From contig JALFAQ010000054.1 in assembly GCA_022772305.1 (NCBI GenBank), forward strand, positions 1 to 64,000: a DNA stretch of 64,000 nucleotides, in the 5' to 3' direction. A model generated the notes under the pieces. It did not search any database and had not been told where the DNA came from. It saw only the letters and a list, made by a program, of their open reading frames with translations. Source of the DNA: Corynebacterium glucuronolyticum. Lineage in GTDB: Bacteria > Actinomycetota > Actinomycetes > Mycobacteriales > Mycobacteriaceae. Every line of letters starts with the position of its first letter. The first letter of the stretch is position 1. The translations under genes and the position numbers were made by a program. Shown here in pieces: positions 27,288-35,778 of this stretch.

Positions 27288-28397
27288 CTCTTTTGCTTGT
27301 CGACGATCGACCTTACCGCTGGTCATCCTCGGCACCGTCTCCACGTGGCTGAGGTGTTTGGGAAGCTGCCAGCGTGGTAACTCACTCAGCCCCTCGATGA
27401 TCTGCGCAGGAGTAGGGGAGCCCGCATACACTGCAGAAATCGCCGTCCCCAGCCGCTCATCTGGTACTCCGACAACAACCACTTCGGTAACCCCCGGAAT
27501 CTGCATGATGGCCTTTTCCAACACCTCCGGATGGAGCTTCAGCCCGCCGGAATCGATAATCGCATCCAGCCTGCCGATGACCTGGAGTTTCCCGTTGTCA
27601 ATGCGCCCAGCATCGCTCGTGCGGAACCAACCCGGCTCAGGGAACGCCTCCTCGCTTGGTACATTTCGGTAACCTTTGGCCACCATCGGGCCACCCAGCC
27701 AGATTCGCTCGCCGTGCAGTTGTACCTTGGCTCCGGGAATCGGGACACCGTCGTACACGCAGCCACCGGATGTTTCCGACGACCCGTACGTGGTAACGAT
27801 AGTGATCCCCAGCCGTGCAGCCCTTGTCGCCATATCGCCGGTGATGGGTGCCCCGCCGACGAGGATCGCCTCGTATTGCTGGAGCGCCTCCACGCCCTTC
27901 AAAGACTGCAGGAGCTTGGCCAGCTGGTTCGGTACGAGCGAGGTGTAACACCCCTCGCCGATCTCCGCTGTCTTCTGCGCGAAATCCTCCACACTAAAAC
28001 CACGGGAGACATCCATGACTAGAGGGTCGTAGCCTGCAACCAACGAGCGAACAAGAATCTGCAGGCCCGCAATATTGTGTGCAGGCAGTGCACACAGCCA
28101 TGGACGCGGACCTCCCAACCGTGCGTGCGTCGCGTCCGCGCCACTGACTAGGTTCTGAGCGGTCAGCATCGCACCCTTGGGCACACCAGTCGACCCAGAC
28201 GTTGCCACAACGAGGGCCACGTCATCGTCGATCTCCTCGCCGATCCGCTGCGTTGACCGCAGCGATGTCGCCCGCGCCCGATCACCTGCCGACGCTCCAC
28301 TCGGCACCGGGCAATATGCCGTCTCCCCAGCAATCGCCCGCTCCAGCTCATCCACCATCCCCCGGCTCGGGATGGGAAGTTCCTCCAGCTTCTTCAT
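27258..28397 (-). CDS. menE: o-succinylbenzoate-CoA ligase
   Basis: This 379-residue adenylate-forming enzyme activates o-succinylbenzoate with ATP and CoA. The AMP-binding signature is ATSGSTGVPKGAML near residue 65; TYGSSETSGG, WFRTSDAGRID and the C-terminal catalytic-lysine segment MTSGKVDRRQ are present. The protein lacks much of the N-terminal domain of standard acyl-CoA ligases, as is usual for actinobacterial MenE. It overlaps menB by one base (ATG within the menB stop region), forming a menB-menE operon. Confidence 0.94.
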   Translation of the reverse strand: MKKLEELPIPSRGMVDELERAIAGETAYCPVPSGASAGDRARATSLRSTQRIGEEIDDDVALVVATSGSTGVPKGAMLTAQNLVSGADATHARLGGPRPWLCALPAHNIAGLQILVRSLVAGYDPLVMDVSRGFSVEDFAQKTAEIGEGCYTSLVPNQLAKLLQSLKGVEALQQYEAILVGGAPITGDMATRAARLGITIVTTYGSSETSGGCVYDGVPIPGAKVQLHGERIWLGGPMVAKGYRNVPSEEAFPEPGWFRTSDAGRIDNGKLQVIGRLDAIIDSGGLKLHPEVLEKAIMQIPGVTEVVVVGVPDERLGTAISAVYAGSPTPAQIIEGLSELPRWQLPKHLSHVETVPRMTSGKVDRRQAKELILSSAGLK

Positions 28398-29311
28398 TAG
28401 TAGTAGAAGGGGAACTCTGACCAGTCCGGATCGCGCTTCTCCAGGAAGCTGTCGCGGCCCTCCACGGCCTCATCGGTCATGTACGCAAGGCGCGTTGCTT
28501 CGCCCGCAAACACCTGCTGACCCATGAGACCGTCATCCACCAGGTTGAAAGCAAACTTGAGCATCCGCTGGGCAGTGGGGGACTTGCCATTGATCTCCCG
28601 CGCCCACTCAATAGCAACCTTTTCCAGATCCTTGTGCGGCACAACCTCGTTGACCGCGCCCATCTCCTTCATCTCCTGTGCCGAGTAGGTGCGACCGAGG
28701 AAGAAGATCTCACGTGCCTTCTTCTGTCCAACCATCTTGGCCAGGTAGGCGGAACCGTAGCCAGCATCGAAGGATCCCACGTCCGCATCCGTCTGCTTGA
28801 ACTTGGCTTCCTCCTCGCTGGCAAGCGTCAGGTCACACACCACGTGGAGGGAGTGTCCGCCACCGGCGGCCCACCCATTCACCAGGGCAATGACAACCTT
28901 CGGCATATTGCGAATGAGCCGCTGCACCTCCAGGATGTGGAGACGGCCTGCGCGTGCCTTATCCACGGTATCTGCAGTCTCACCGTCGGCATACTGGTAG
29001 CCGGAGCGACCACGGATCCTCTGGTCGCCTCCAGAGCAGAAGCCCCAGCCGCCATCCTTCGGGCTCGGACCGTTTCCGGTGAGCAGCACCACGCCAACAT
29101 CTGGTGTCTGGCGTGCATGGTCGAGCGCCCGGTAGAGCTCATCCACCGTATGCGGGCGGAACGCGTTACGCACCTCCGGCCGATCGAATGCGATCCGCAC
29201 GATCCCATCCTTGCGCTTAGTGCCAACGTGGCGGTGGTAGGTAATGTCTGTCAGATCCTCAAAGCCCGGTACAAGCTTCCATTGCGACGGGTCAAACGGG
29301 TTTTCACTCAT
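28397..29311 (-). CDS. menB: 1,4-dihydroxy-2-naphthoyl-CoA synthase
   Basis: MenB is a crotonase-fold enzyme that cyclises o-succinylbenzoyl-CoA. Conserved features are FDRPEVRNAFRPHTVDEL, the oxyanion-hole segment FCSGGDQRIRG, NGWAAGGGHSLHVVCDLTLAS and VGSFDAGYGSAYLA. At 304 residues it matches actinobacterial MenB. TAGAGT lies 7 bases before the ATG on the reverse strand, consistent with a leaderless operon start. menE follows. Confidence 0.96.
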   Translation of the reverse strand: MSENPFDPSQWKLVPGFEDLTDITYHRHVGTKRKDGIVRIAFDRPEVRNAFRPHTVDELYRALDHARQTPDVGVVLLTGNGPSPKDGGWGFCSGGDQRIRGRSGYQYADGETADTVDKARAGRLHILEVQRLIRNMPKVVIALVNGWAAGGGHSLHVVCDLTLASEEEAKFKQTDADVGSFDAGYGSAYLAKMVGQKKAREIFFLGRTYSAQEMKEMGAVNEVVPHKDLEKVAIEWAREINGKSPTAQRMLKFAFNLVDDGLMGQQVFAGEATRLAYMTDEAVEGRDSFLEKRDPDWSEFPFYY

Positions 29312-29318
29312 GGTTGTA

Positions 29319-29324
29319 ACTCTA
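29319..29324 (-). promoter_or_regulatory. -10 box of a possible leaderless menB-menE promoter
   Basis: Reverse-strand TAGAGT followed by TACAACC and the ATG at 29311. Confidence 0.4.
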
Positions 29325-29329
29325 TACGG

Positions 29330-30202
29330 TCAGGCCGCTGTCGGATTGAGGCCCTTCCACACCTCAGTTACGCCCGTCTCTCGGAAATGAACTGCTCGCT
29401 CTATTTCGTCGAGAACCAGGTCCAAGTAATGGAAGGTGTCGTCGGTAGTAAAGCGGAGCACACGGAGTCCTCCCATTGTCGCGGCGTTTTGTTTCCACCG
29501 ATCTGTTTGGAACGTCCTCTTACGTCCTTCGCCCTCGTGGAACATAAACGAATCCAGCTCCACCAAAACGTCCGTCTTGCCGATCTTGATATCAAACATG
29601 TACCCATTGACCTTAAAGTTCAGCTCCACTTCATACCCCCGGAGAACGAGGCCCTGTCCCACCCGCAGCTCCTGGTTGGAGTAAGCCCCGGGGAGCACGA
29701 GCCGGAATTCTTCCTTCACAACGTGTGCCAGATGTCTCCGTCGCACGTTTCGCATATCGAAATTCCACTGGCGTTTGCCCTGCTTTTTGGCGTAGTACTC
29801 GTTGAGCTTATCGATGAGGTTCGGTGGCCTCTCCGCCTCGGCAGTGGTGATTGCAGCCTCCAGCATGGAAACACACTTGAAGATCATCCCCGGCTCAGAC
29901 TTTAGGCTGCGCGACCTCTTGATATTCACACCTTTAATGTTCGGGATCCTCTTGTTCTTGGGAATAAGTGCCTCGATGTCCCCTTCGGGTATCTCCTTAA
30001 GGTGCAGCGCAAGGGCCGTTTTCCCGCTAAAAACCAAATCCGGGTGCATGAGCTGGAGGACGAAGAGCTGATCAAGCATCGATGGCTCGTGTGTGCAGTA
30101 CCAGCCTCTCCGGACCCGAAACAGCTTTCCCTCCTTCATTTTCTTGCGGATTTGGCTTTGGGGCATCCCCAATTCCTGTGTGCGGTAGTACCCGTTCTCC
30201 AT
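29330..30202 (-). CDS. AbiEi-like winged-helix / DUF559 nuclease-fold protein
   Basis: The first 60 residues (YRTQELGMPQSQIRKKMKEG, then LFRVRRGWYCT) look like the winged-helix start of AbiEi-type antitoxins. The last 100 residues look like a DUF559/Vsr nuclease fold, with candidate acidic residues in FDIKIGKTDVLVELDSFMFHEG and then RWKQNAATMGGLRVLRFT. Such two-part proteins are common in actinobacteria, often without a toxin partner, and none is seen here. Function unknown; defence or regulation is possible. An AGGGG site precedes the ATG. It lies between menB and menC, an odd place for such a gene. Confidence 0.7.
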   Translation of the reverse strand: MENGYYRTQELGMPQSQIRKKMKEGKLFRVRRGWYCTHEPSMLDQLFVLQLMHPDLVFSGKTALALHLKEIPEGDIEALIPKNKRIPNIKGVNIKRSRSLKSEPGMIFKCVSMLEAAITTAEAERPPNLIDKLNEYYAKKQGKRQWNFDMRNVRRRHLAHVVKEEFRLVLPGAYSNQELRVGQGLVLRGYEVELNFKVNGYMFDIKIGKTDVLVELDSFMFHEGEGRKRTFQTDRWKQNAATMGGLRVLRFTTDDTFHYLDLVLDEIERAVHFRETGVTEVWKGLNPTAA

Positions 30203-30373
30203 GGTGTATTTCCCCTTTGGTTCGTGTGGTTTTGGTGTGGTGGTGTTGTGCCTTGCTCACACCATAAACTATGACATCCACACTCACTTTCGAACTATTC
30301 AAACATGCACGTAAAACACAGAAAACTCGCAAAATGCTATCTGCAGTTGCGTGTCTTGTTCTATTTTGCTCAC

Positions 30374-30673
30374 GAAGCGGCCCGGACCTTGTCACTCTGG
30401 TGGCTTTCACCCCCTCTTGGGCCACATTCGAAGTATCCCTCATCGTTTGCAGCCCATCGCGAGCAAAAAGCCGGGTGCCTATTGGCGCTTGGGCCGCATT
30501 CCGTATCAACCAATCCACAACGCGGCCCATCTGTCACCAAATCCCGCGGATCCGCTACCGGACGGGCCGCCTCCAACGAAACGAAAGGGTCAGCCGCCGA
30601 CAGCATCGCAGCCCCGCACCGAATACGGCCCAACCAAGCCTTGCCACCCGGAAGCTCACGGCGCTTGGGCCAG
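30374..30673. repeat. fixed-spacing inverted-repeat block D (4 elements)
   Basis: Left arms start at 30377, 30449 (GCAGCCC), 30522 and 30625 (ACGGCCC); right arms at 30419 (GGGCCAC), 30491, 30564 and 30667 (GGGCCAG). All four pairs are 42 bases apart. Gaps between elements are 30, 31 and 61 bases. The block fills the divergent gap between the AbiEi-like gene and menC (30203-30704); the first 170 bases of that gap contain no recognised feature. Confidence 0.87.
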
Positions 30674-30691
30674 GAAAGAGCAGACCAGCGA

Positions 30692-30697
30692 TACCCT
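30692..30697 (+). promoter_or_regulatory. -10 box of a possible leaderless menC promoter
   Basis: TACCCT is 7 bases before the menC ATG at 30705. The intervening GGAGAGC could also serve as a ribosome binding site. Confidence 0.4.
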
Positions 30698-30704
30698 GGA
30701 GAGC

Positions 30705-31631
30705 ATGTATACGTTTGAGGAGATTGCGCAGCGGGCGCGGGTCGTGGATCTGCCGATGATCAAGTTTCGGGGGATTACCCACCGGGAGGCCATGCTTATT
30801 GAGGGGCCGAAGGGCTGGGCGGAGTGGTCCCCGTTTCTGGAGTACAAGACCCCGGAGGCAGCAACGTGGCTGAAGTGTGCGCTGGAGGTGGCGTTCACTG
30901 GGGTCCCTGCCCCCAAACGCCAGAAAGTGCAGGTCAATGGAACCGTTCCGGCGGTGAATGCGTCTGAGGTGGAAAATATTCTTGCTCGCTTCCCGGGGGT
31001 GAAGACGGTGAAGGTGAAGGTTGCAGAGCCTGGTCAGAGCCTGAAGGACGATGTGGAGCGAGTGGCTGAGGTGCGCCGTCTCATGCCGGAAGCGACGATC
31101 CGCGTGGATGCCAATCGTGGCTGGTCGGTGGAACAGGCGATTGAGGCTGCAAAGAAGCTCGGGCCGCTGGAGTACATGGAGCAGCCGTGTACCACCGTCG
31201 AAGAGTTAGCGCAGGTGAGGCCGTACGTGAAGGTGGCGGCGGATGAGAGTATTCGGAAGGAAAGCGACCCACTGAAGGTGAAGGGCCGCGTGGACTATGC
31301 GATCCTCAAGTGCCAGCCGATGGGCGGCCCGACGAACGTGCTGAAGGTAGAAAAGGATCTTGGCCTGCGCGTGACGGTGTCGAGTGCGTTGGAAACGGCG
31401 GTGGGAATGTATGCCTGCTTGGCAACTGCTGCGGCCCAAGAGGTGCAGCCTGCGGCGGGCCTGGGCACGGGCGGGTTCTTCTATGAGGATGTGGCTGAGC
31501 GTCGGCAAATAGTTGACGGGGAAATCGATGTCACCCCTGTCGTCCCAACGAACTTTCCCACGTGCGCAAACGAGGACTTTTGGTATCGGCGTTTAAAGGA
31601 GTGTCTGGGTTATTTACAATCGAGGTCATGA
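30705..31631 (+). CDS. menC: o-succinylbenzoate synthase
   Basis: This 308-residue enolase-superfamily enzyme dehydrates SHCHC to o-succinylbenzoate. Conserved elements are VKVKVAEPGQ (catalytic lysine strand), IRVDANRGWSVEQA (metal Asp), EYMEQPCTTVEEL (metal Glu) and VAADESIR (metal Asp). Upstream in-frame starts would run through repeat block D and are rejected. Its stop overlaps the menD start (ATGA). Confidence 0.94.
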   Translation: MYTFEEIAQRARVVDLPMIKFRGITHREAMLIEGPKGWAEWSPFLEYKTPEAATWLKCALEVAFTGVPAPKRQKVQVNGTVPAVNASEVENILARFPGVKTVKVKVAEPGQSLKDDVERVAEVRRLMPEATIRVDANRGWSVEQAIEAAKKLGPLEYMEQPCTTVEELAQVRPYVKVAADESIRKESDPLKVKGRVDYAILKCQPMGGPTNVLKVEKDLGLRVTVSSALETAVGMYACLATAAAQEVQPAAGLGTGGFFYEDVAERRQIVDGEIDVTPVVPTNFPTCANEDFWYRRLKECLGYLQSRS

Positions 31632-33166
31632 CTAGTTCACCGGAGTTGGCTAAGCAGATTGTGGCAGACCTCGAAAAGTCGGGGGTGACGGACGTGGTGT
31701 ACTGCCCGGGTTCGCGGAACGCGCCGTTGGCTTTGGCGTTCGCGGAGTCCTCGCTCAGGGTTCATTCGCGTATCGACGAAAGGTCCGCTTCTTTCACGGC
31801 CCTGGGAATGGCCCGGGTCACCGGTCGGCCTGTTCCCGTGGTCACCACCTCCGGTACGGCGGTTGCCAACTGTCTACCAGCGATGGTGGAGGCCTACTAT
31901 TCGGCCACGCCGTTTGTTGTCCTGTCTGCGGATCGCCCCGAGCGCTACGTGGGTAAGGGCGCAAGCCAAACGATCGTGCAGAAGAACCTGTTCGAGCCGT
32001 TTGCCCCGACGGTGTCTTCGGTGGGGGAGGCGTTGGAGTACCAGCAGGTGCACATCAACGTTCAGTTTGACGTACCACTTGTGGGCCCAGCCGAGAGCCC
32101 GGAGGCGACGGTGGGGACGTGGGAGCGACCGGTCGTCGAAAAGCGTGAAGTGAGCATCGATATTTCCAAGAACACCCTGGTCATTGCAGGTGACGGGGCG
32201 AAGGAGATTCCGGGGTTGGAGGATGTGCCCACGCTGGCAGAGCCCACCGTGCCGGCCCCGTATCACCCAGTGCATCCCCTGGCTGCGGCAATGTTTGACC
32301 AGCTAGATAAGCCGGAGCAGATCGTGGTCGTGGGCCATCCGACGCTGCACCGCGACGTGATGAAACTTGCCAACGAGGTACCGAAGATCGTCGTCAGGCA
32401 GCCTGGGGAACACTACGTCACGGACCCGGAGGACACCGCGCAGGAGATTGCGACGGAGCTGAAAGTCACAGGTCAACCCCGTGACGAGTGGCTGAAAGTC
32501 CTCGACGCGGCCAGCGAGCTCGGCGCTGAAGCCGTCCGCGAGCAGTTGGAACACTTCACGGGCTTGACCGTTGCCGCGGCGGTGGCAGATTCGCTGTACC
32601 AAGCGAACGCCCTGTTCGTCGGCGCGTCCAACCCGATCCGGGATATTCATCTGGCTGGGCTGCCGTTTGAGGGCGTGGACACCTATTCCCCGCGCGGAGC
32701 TGCGGGAATCGACGGCAGCGTGAGCCAGGCGATCGGTGTCGCGCTCGCGCACCAATCGAGCGACCCGACGGCACCGACCGCGCCCCGAACTGTTGCCCTC
32801 CTTGGTGATGTCACCTTCCTTCACGATGTCGGCGGCCTCCTCATCGTGGACGGCTCCCCGCGCCCGGAAAACCTCACCATCGTGGTCGCCAACGACAACG
32901 GTGGTGGCATTTTCGAGACCCTGGAGCAGGGCGCGCCGGAATATCGGGACGCGTTCGAGTCGTTCTTTGGCACTCCGCACACCGATGTCGACATCGCCCA
33001 CATTGCCGAGGCCTACGGCATCGAATACACCAAGGTCGTTGACCTACCCAGCCTGCAAGAAGAGCTGGAGCGCGAGCCCATGGGCATCCGTATCATCGAG
33101 GCGGTCACCGATCGCGACAACCTGCGGGATATCCACGCCAAGATGCGTGCGAGGATGCACGTGTGA
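31628..33166 (+). CDS. menD: 2-succinyl-5-enolpyruvyl-6-hydroxy-3-cyclohexene-1-carboxylate synthase
   Basis: MenD is a thiamine-diphosphate enzyme that adds succinyl semialdehyde (from 2-oxoglutarate) to isochorismate. The 512-residue protein shows VVYCPGSRNAPLALAF, HSRIDERSASFTALGMA with the catalytic glutamate, VTTSGTAVANCLPAMVEA, LSADRPE, and a C-terminal ThDP-binding region LLGDVTFLHD to VANDNGGGIFE. It overlaps menC by 4 bases and the next gene by 4 bases, so the operon is tightly coupled. Confidence 0.96.
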   Translation: MTSSPELAKQIVADLEKSGVTDVVYCPGSRNAPLALAFAESSLRVHSRIDERSASFTALGMARVTGRPVPVVTTSGTAVANCLPAMVEAYYSATPFVVLSADRPERYVGKGASQTIVQKNLFEPFAPTVSSVGEALEYQQVHINVQFDVPLVGPAESPEATVGTWERPVVEKREVSIDISKNTLVIAGDGAKEIPGLEDVPTLAEPTVPAPYHPVHPLAAAMFDQLDKPEQIVVVGHPTLHRDVMKLANEVPKIVVRQPGEHYVTDPEDTAQEIATELKVTGQPRDEWLKVLDAASELGAEAVREQLEHFTGLTVAAAVADSLYQANALFVGASNPIRDIHLAGLPFEGVDTYSPRGAAGIDGSVSQAIGVALAHQSSDPTAPTAPRTVALLGDVTFLHDVGGLLIVDGSPRPENLTIVVANDNGGGIFETLEQGAPEYRDAFESFFGTPHTDVDIAHIAEAYGIEYTKVVDLPSLQEELEREPMGIRIIEAVTDRDNLRDIHAKMRARMHV

Positions 33167-33600
33167 CCAGGAGAATTAAGCAGGCCATCATTGGCGCGTG
33201 GGTGCTCGTGGCGATCATGTGCGTGGCGATGGTCGGCGGTGCGTACATGAATGACCGCCTCATCAACGAGGCCCCCGTGCGCTCCCTCGCGCGCGTGACC
33301 TCGGTGGGAACGCTTCGCACCGCCATTGACTTCCAGGATGTGCACGGCGCTCTCCAAAGTCCTGAGCTGGGTCTTTTGTATCCCACGGGACTCAATGAAG
33401 GGCAGCGCGTGTGGGTGACGTACAACTCCGCGCGCCCGGATGTAGTCAAGGTGGACGGGCGCGATTGGACGCTCGCATTCCGGCCAGCGCTGTCGATTTT
33501 CGCTGTCTCATCCGCTGTAGCTGCGGTTTTGTTCGCTATTGTGTCCTTTGTGTCCCGTCGGCGGCCTCAAAAACGGAACGAAAACGTCACCAACATTTAA
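33163..33600 (+). CDS. DUF3592-like two-helix membrane protein
   Basis: This 145-residue protein has a membrane helix at about residues 7-27 and another at about 108-130, with an outer domain between them (YPTGLNEGQRVWVTYNSARPDVVKV). It matches the small membrane protein that follows menD in mycobacteria (Rv0556-like by position). The function is not known. GTG 33163 overlaps the menD stop. Confidence 0.82.
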   Translation: MTRRIKQAIIGAWVLVAIMCVAMVGGAYMNDRLINEAPVRSLARVTSVGTLRTAIDFQDVHGALQSPELGLLYPTGLNEGQRVWVTYNSARPDVVKVDGRDWTLAFRPALSIFAVSSAVAAVLFAIVSFVSRRRPQKRNENVTNI

Positions 33601-33633
33601 CTTTTCTTCCACATAGTTTTCAGGCGGGGAGTG

Positions 33634-33639
33634 CATAAT
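33634..33639 (+). promoter_or_regulatory. -10 box of a possible leaderless mgtA promoter
   Basis: CATAAT lies 7 bases before ATG 33647. The other candidate ATG at 33638 falls inside the box. Confidence 0.35.
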
Positions 33640-33646
33640 GGCCGTT

Positions 33647-34843
33647 ATGCGAGTTGCGATTGTGGCGGAAGCGTTTCTGCCAAACATCAATGGAGTGACC
33701 AATTCGGTCCTGCGTGTCCTTGAACATCTCCGTCGCGAGGGCCATGAGGCGCTCGTCATCGCCCCGGGGGCCCGTGGCCACGAAGAGGAGGTCGCCGAGT
33801 ACGAGGGATACCCCATCGTCCGTGTCCCCACCATCATGTTCCCCGGCGTCAACTCCCTCCCCGTCGGTGTCCCCACCACCGCCGTCGCCCGCGCGCTTGC
33901 GAAGTTCAAGCCGGATGTCGTGCACCTCGCCAGCCCGTTTGTCCTCGGTGCGGCCGGCGCGATTGCGGCCCGCCAGCTGCGCATCCCCGCCATCGCGATC
34001 TACCAAACGGATGTCGCCGGTTTCGCCACGAAGTACCACTTCACGCTGCTCGCCACGGCCGTCTGGGAATGGACGCGGTACATCCACAACATGTGCCAGC
34101 GCACGCTCGCCCCCAGCTCCATGTCCATCGCCGAGCTCGAGGCCCACGGCATCCACAACATCTATCACTGGGGCCGCGGTGTGGACACGGTCCGCTTCCA
34201 TCCTTCCAAGCGTTCCGATGCCCTTCGCCTCACCTGGGACTCCGAGGGCACAAAGGTCATCGTCGGTTTCGTCGGCCGTCTCGCCGCCGAAAAGGGCGTC
34301 CGCCGCCTCCGCGTTCTCGATGCCCGTCCTGATGTTCAGGTAGTCATCGTCGGTTCCGGTCCCGATCATGATTCGCTTGTCGACGCTTGTCCAAACGCAG
34401 TTTTCACTGGAGCGCTCTCCGGTGAGGACCTTGCCGAGGCCTACGCCAGCTTCGACGTTTTCGTCCACACCGGCGAGTTCGAGACATTCTGCCAGACAAT
34501 CCAGGAGGCGCTCGCCTCTGGTGTTCCCGTCATCGGCCCCCGCGCCGGTGGCCCCATCGACCTCATCACCGAGGGTGTTGACGGCTACCTTCTCGACGTC
34601 GACACCTTCGAGCAGAAGCTGTCCTCCACCCTGGACACCATCATCGACCCCCGCCATTACACCCGCATGCGCCAGGCCGCCCGCGACGGTGTGCGCCCAA
34701 AGACCTGGGAAAACCTCTGCACCCAGCTGGTCAAGCACTACACCGCCGTCATCGAGCAGTCCCGCCTCGTCCCGCTCACATTCTTTGGCCCAATCCCTGA
34801 GCTGCCCCGTTGGGCCGCGAAGGCTCTCGGTGCGCGTGTCTGA
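33647..34843 (+). CDS. mgtA: GT4 mannosyltransferase, probably MgtA
   Basis: This 398-residue GT-B enzyme of family GT4 begins MRVAIVAEAFLPNINGVTNS, as in corynebacterial and mycobacterial MgtA. The donor-binding EX7E motif is in GEFETFCQTIQEALASGVP, after FVGRLAAEKGVRRL. MgtA adds mannose from GDP-mannose to glucuronosyl diacylglycerol, making a lipomannan-like glycolipid. The position between menD and menG matches Rv0557 of M. tuberculosis. ATG 33638 is an alternative start; 33647 is preferred because of a CATAAT box 7 bases upstream and the usual N-terminus. Confidence 0.88.
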   Translation: MRVAIVAEAFLPNINGVTNSVLRVLEHLRREGHEALVIAPGARGHEEEVAEYEGYPIVRVPTIMFPGVNSLPVGVPTTAVARALAKFKPDVVHLASPFVLGAAGAIAARQLRIPAIAIYQTDVAGFATKYHFTLLATAVWEWTRYIHNMCQRTLAPSSMSIAELEAHGIHNIYHWGRGVDTVRFHPSKRSDALRLTWDSEGTKVIVGFVGRLAAEKGVRRLRVLDARPDVQVVIVGSGPDHDSLVDACPNAVFTGALSGEDLAEAYASFDVFVHTGEFETFCQTIQEALASGVPVIGPRAGGPIDLITEGVDGYLLDVDTFEQKLSSTLDTIIDPRHYTRMRQAARDGVRPKTWENLCTQLVKHYTAVIEQSRLVPLTFFGPIPELPRWAAKALGARV

Positions 34844-34844
34844 C

Positions 34845-34850
34845 TAGACT
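34845..34850 (+). promoter_or_regulatory. possible -10 box before menG
   Basis: TAGACT lies 8 bases before the menG GTG at 34859, just after the mgtA stop. It would produce a transcript with almost no leader. Confidence 0.35.
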
Positions 34851-34858
34851 AGTCACTT

Positions 34859-35545
34859 GTGGCTAAAGCAACCCTAGAAAAAGACCCGTCCGACGTTGCC
34901 CGCATGTTCGATGACGTGGGCAAGAACTACGACATCACGAACACGATCCTGAGCTTCGGTCAGGACCGTATGTGGCGCCGTCGCGTCCGCGAGCGCCTCA
35001 CCCTCAAACCGGGGGAGAAGGTCCTTGACCTGGCAGCCGGCAGTGCTGTGTCTACGGAGGAATTAGCCAAATCCGGTGCCTGGTGCGTGGCCTGCGACTT
35101 TTCCCAGGGCATGCTCGCCGCCGGTGCTCACCGCCATGTCCCCAAGGTTGTTGGTGACGGCATGAATCTTCCCTTTGCCGACGACACCTTCGACGCCGTC
35201 ACCATCTCCTTCGGCCTCCGCAACATCCAGGACACCGGCCAGGCCCTCCGCGAAATGGCCCGCGTCACCAAGCCCGGCGGTCGCCTGACGATCGCCGAGT
35301 TCTCCACCCCGATCCTCCCGGTATTCTCCTTCGTCTACAAGGAATACCTCATGCGGATCCTGCCCCTGGTAGCCAAGCAGGTCTCCTCCAACGGCGAAGC
35401 CTACGAGTATCTTGCCGAATCCATCCGTGCCTGGCCCAACCAAGAGGAACTCGCCTCCATCGTGAACGCCAACGGCTGGACCGACTGTGGGTGGCAAAAC
35501 CTCACCTTCGGCATCACCGCCATGCACTCAGCCATCAAGCCGTAA
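34859..35545 (+). CDS. menG: demethylmenaquinone methyltransferase
   Basis: This 228-residue SAM-dependent methyltransferase of the UbiE/MenG family finishes menaquinone by methylating the ring. Family signatures are [26 protein letters not shown] and the SAM motif [19 protein letters not shown], plus [16 protein letters not shown] and [10 protein letters not shown] segments. It starts with GTG at 34859. Repeat block E follows. Confidence 0.96.
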   Translation: MAKATLEKDPSDVARMFDDVGKNYDITNTILSFGQDRMWRRRVRERLTLKPGEKVLDLAAGSAVSTEELAKSGAWCVACDFSQGMLAAGAHRHVPKVVGDGMNLPFADDTFDAVTISFGLRNIQDTGQALREMARVTKPGGRLTIAEFSTPILPVFSFVYKEYLMRILPLVAKQVSSNGEAYEYLAESIRAWPNQEELASIVNANGWTDCGWQNLTFGITAMHSAIKP

Positions 35546-35560
35546 CCCCGGCAGTTATCT

Positions 35561-35759
35561 TTTGCAGCCCATCTCCCGCCAGCCTCTCTCCGGTCGGCAG
35601 TAGATGGGCCGCTTTGCGTTTCCAGTCGTCCCAAACGCGGCCCATCCCACCCCGAATCGCTCGTTGCCTGCCACCGATGGGCCACTTTCTATCCCCGCCT
35701 ATCCGCAGTGCGGCGCAACCGGTGCTTGCATCTCGATTGTTGGCAGGGGATGGGCCGCA
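35561..35759. repeat. fixed-spacing inverted-repeat block E (3 elements)
   Basis: Left arms start at 35564 (GCAGCCC), 35637 and 35711 (GCGGCGC); right arms at 35606, 35679 (GGGCCAC) and 35753. Each pair is 42 bases apart; gaps between elements are 31 and 32. The third copy keeps the 42-base spacing even though its left arm has a mismatch. It sits between the convergent menG and menJ. Confidence 0.87.
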
Positions 35760-35778
35760 TTGCAGATGCGAAAAGAGC

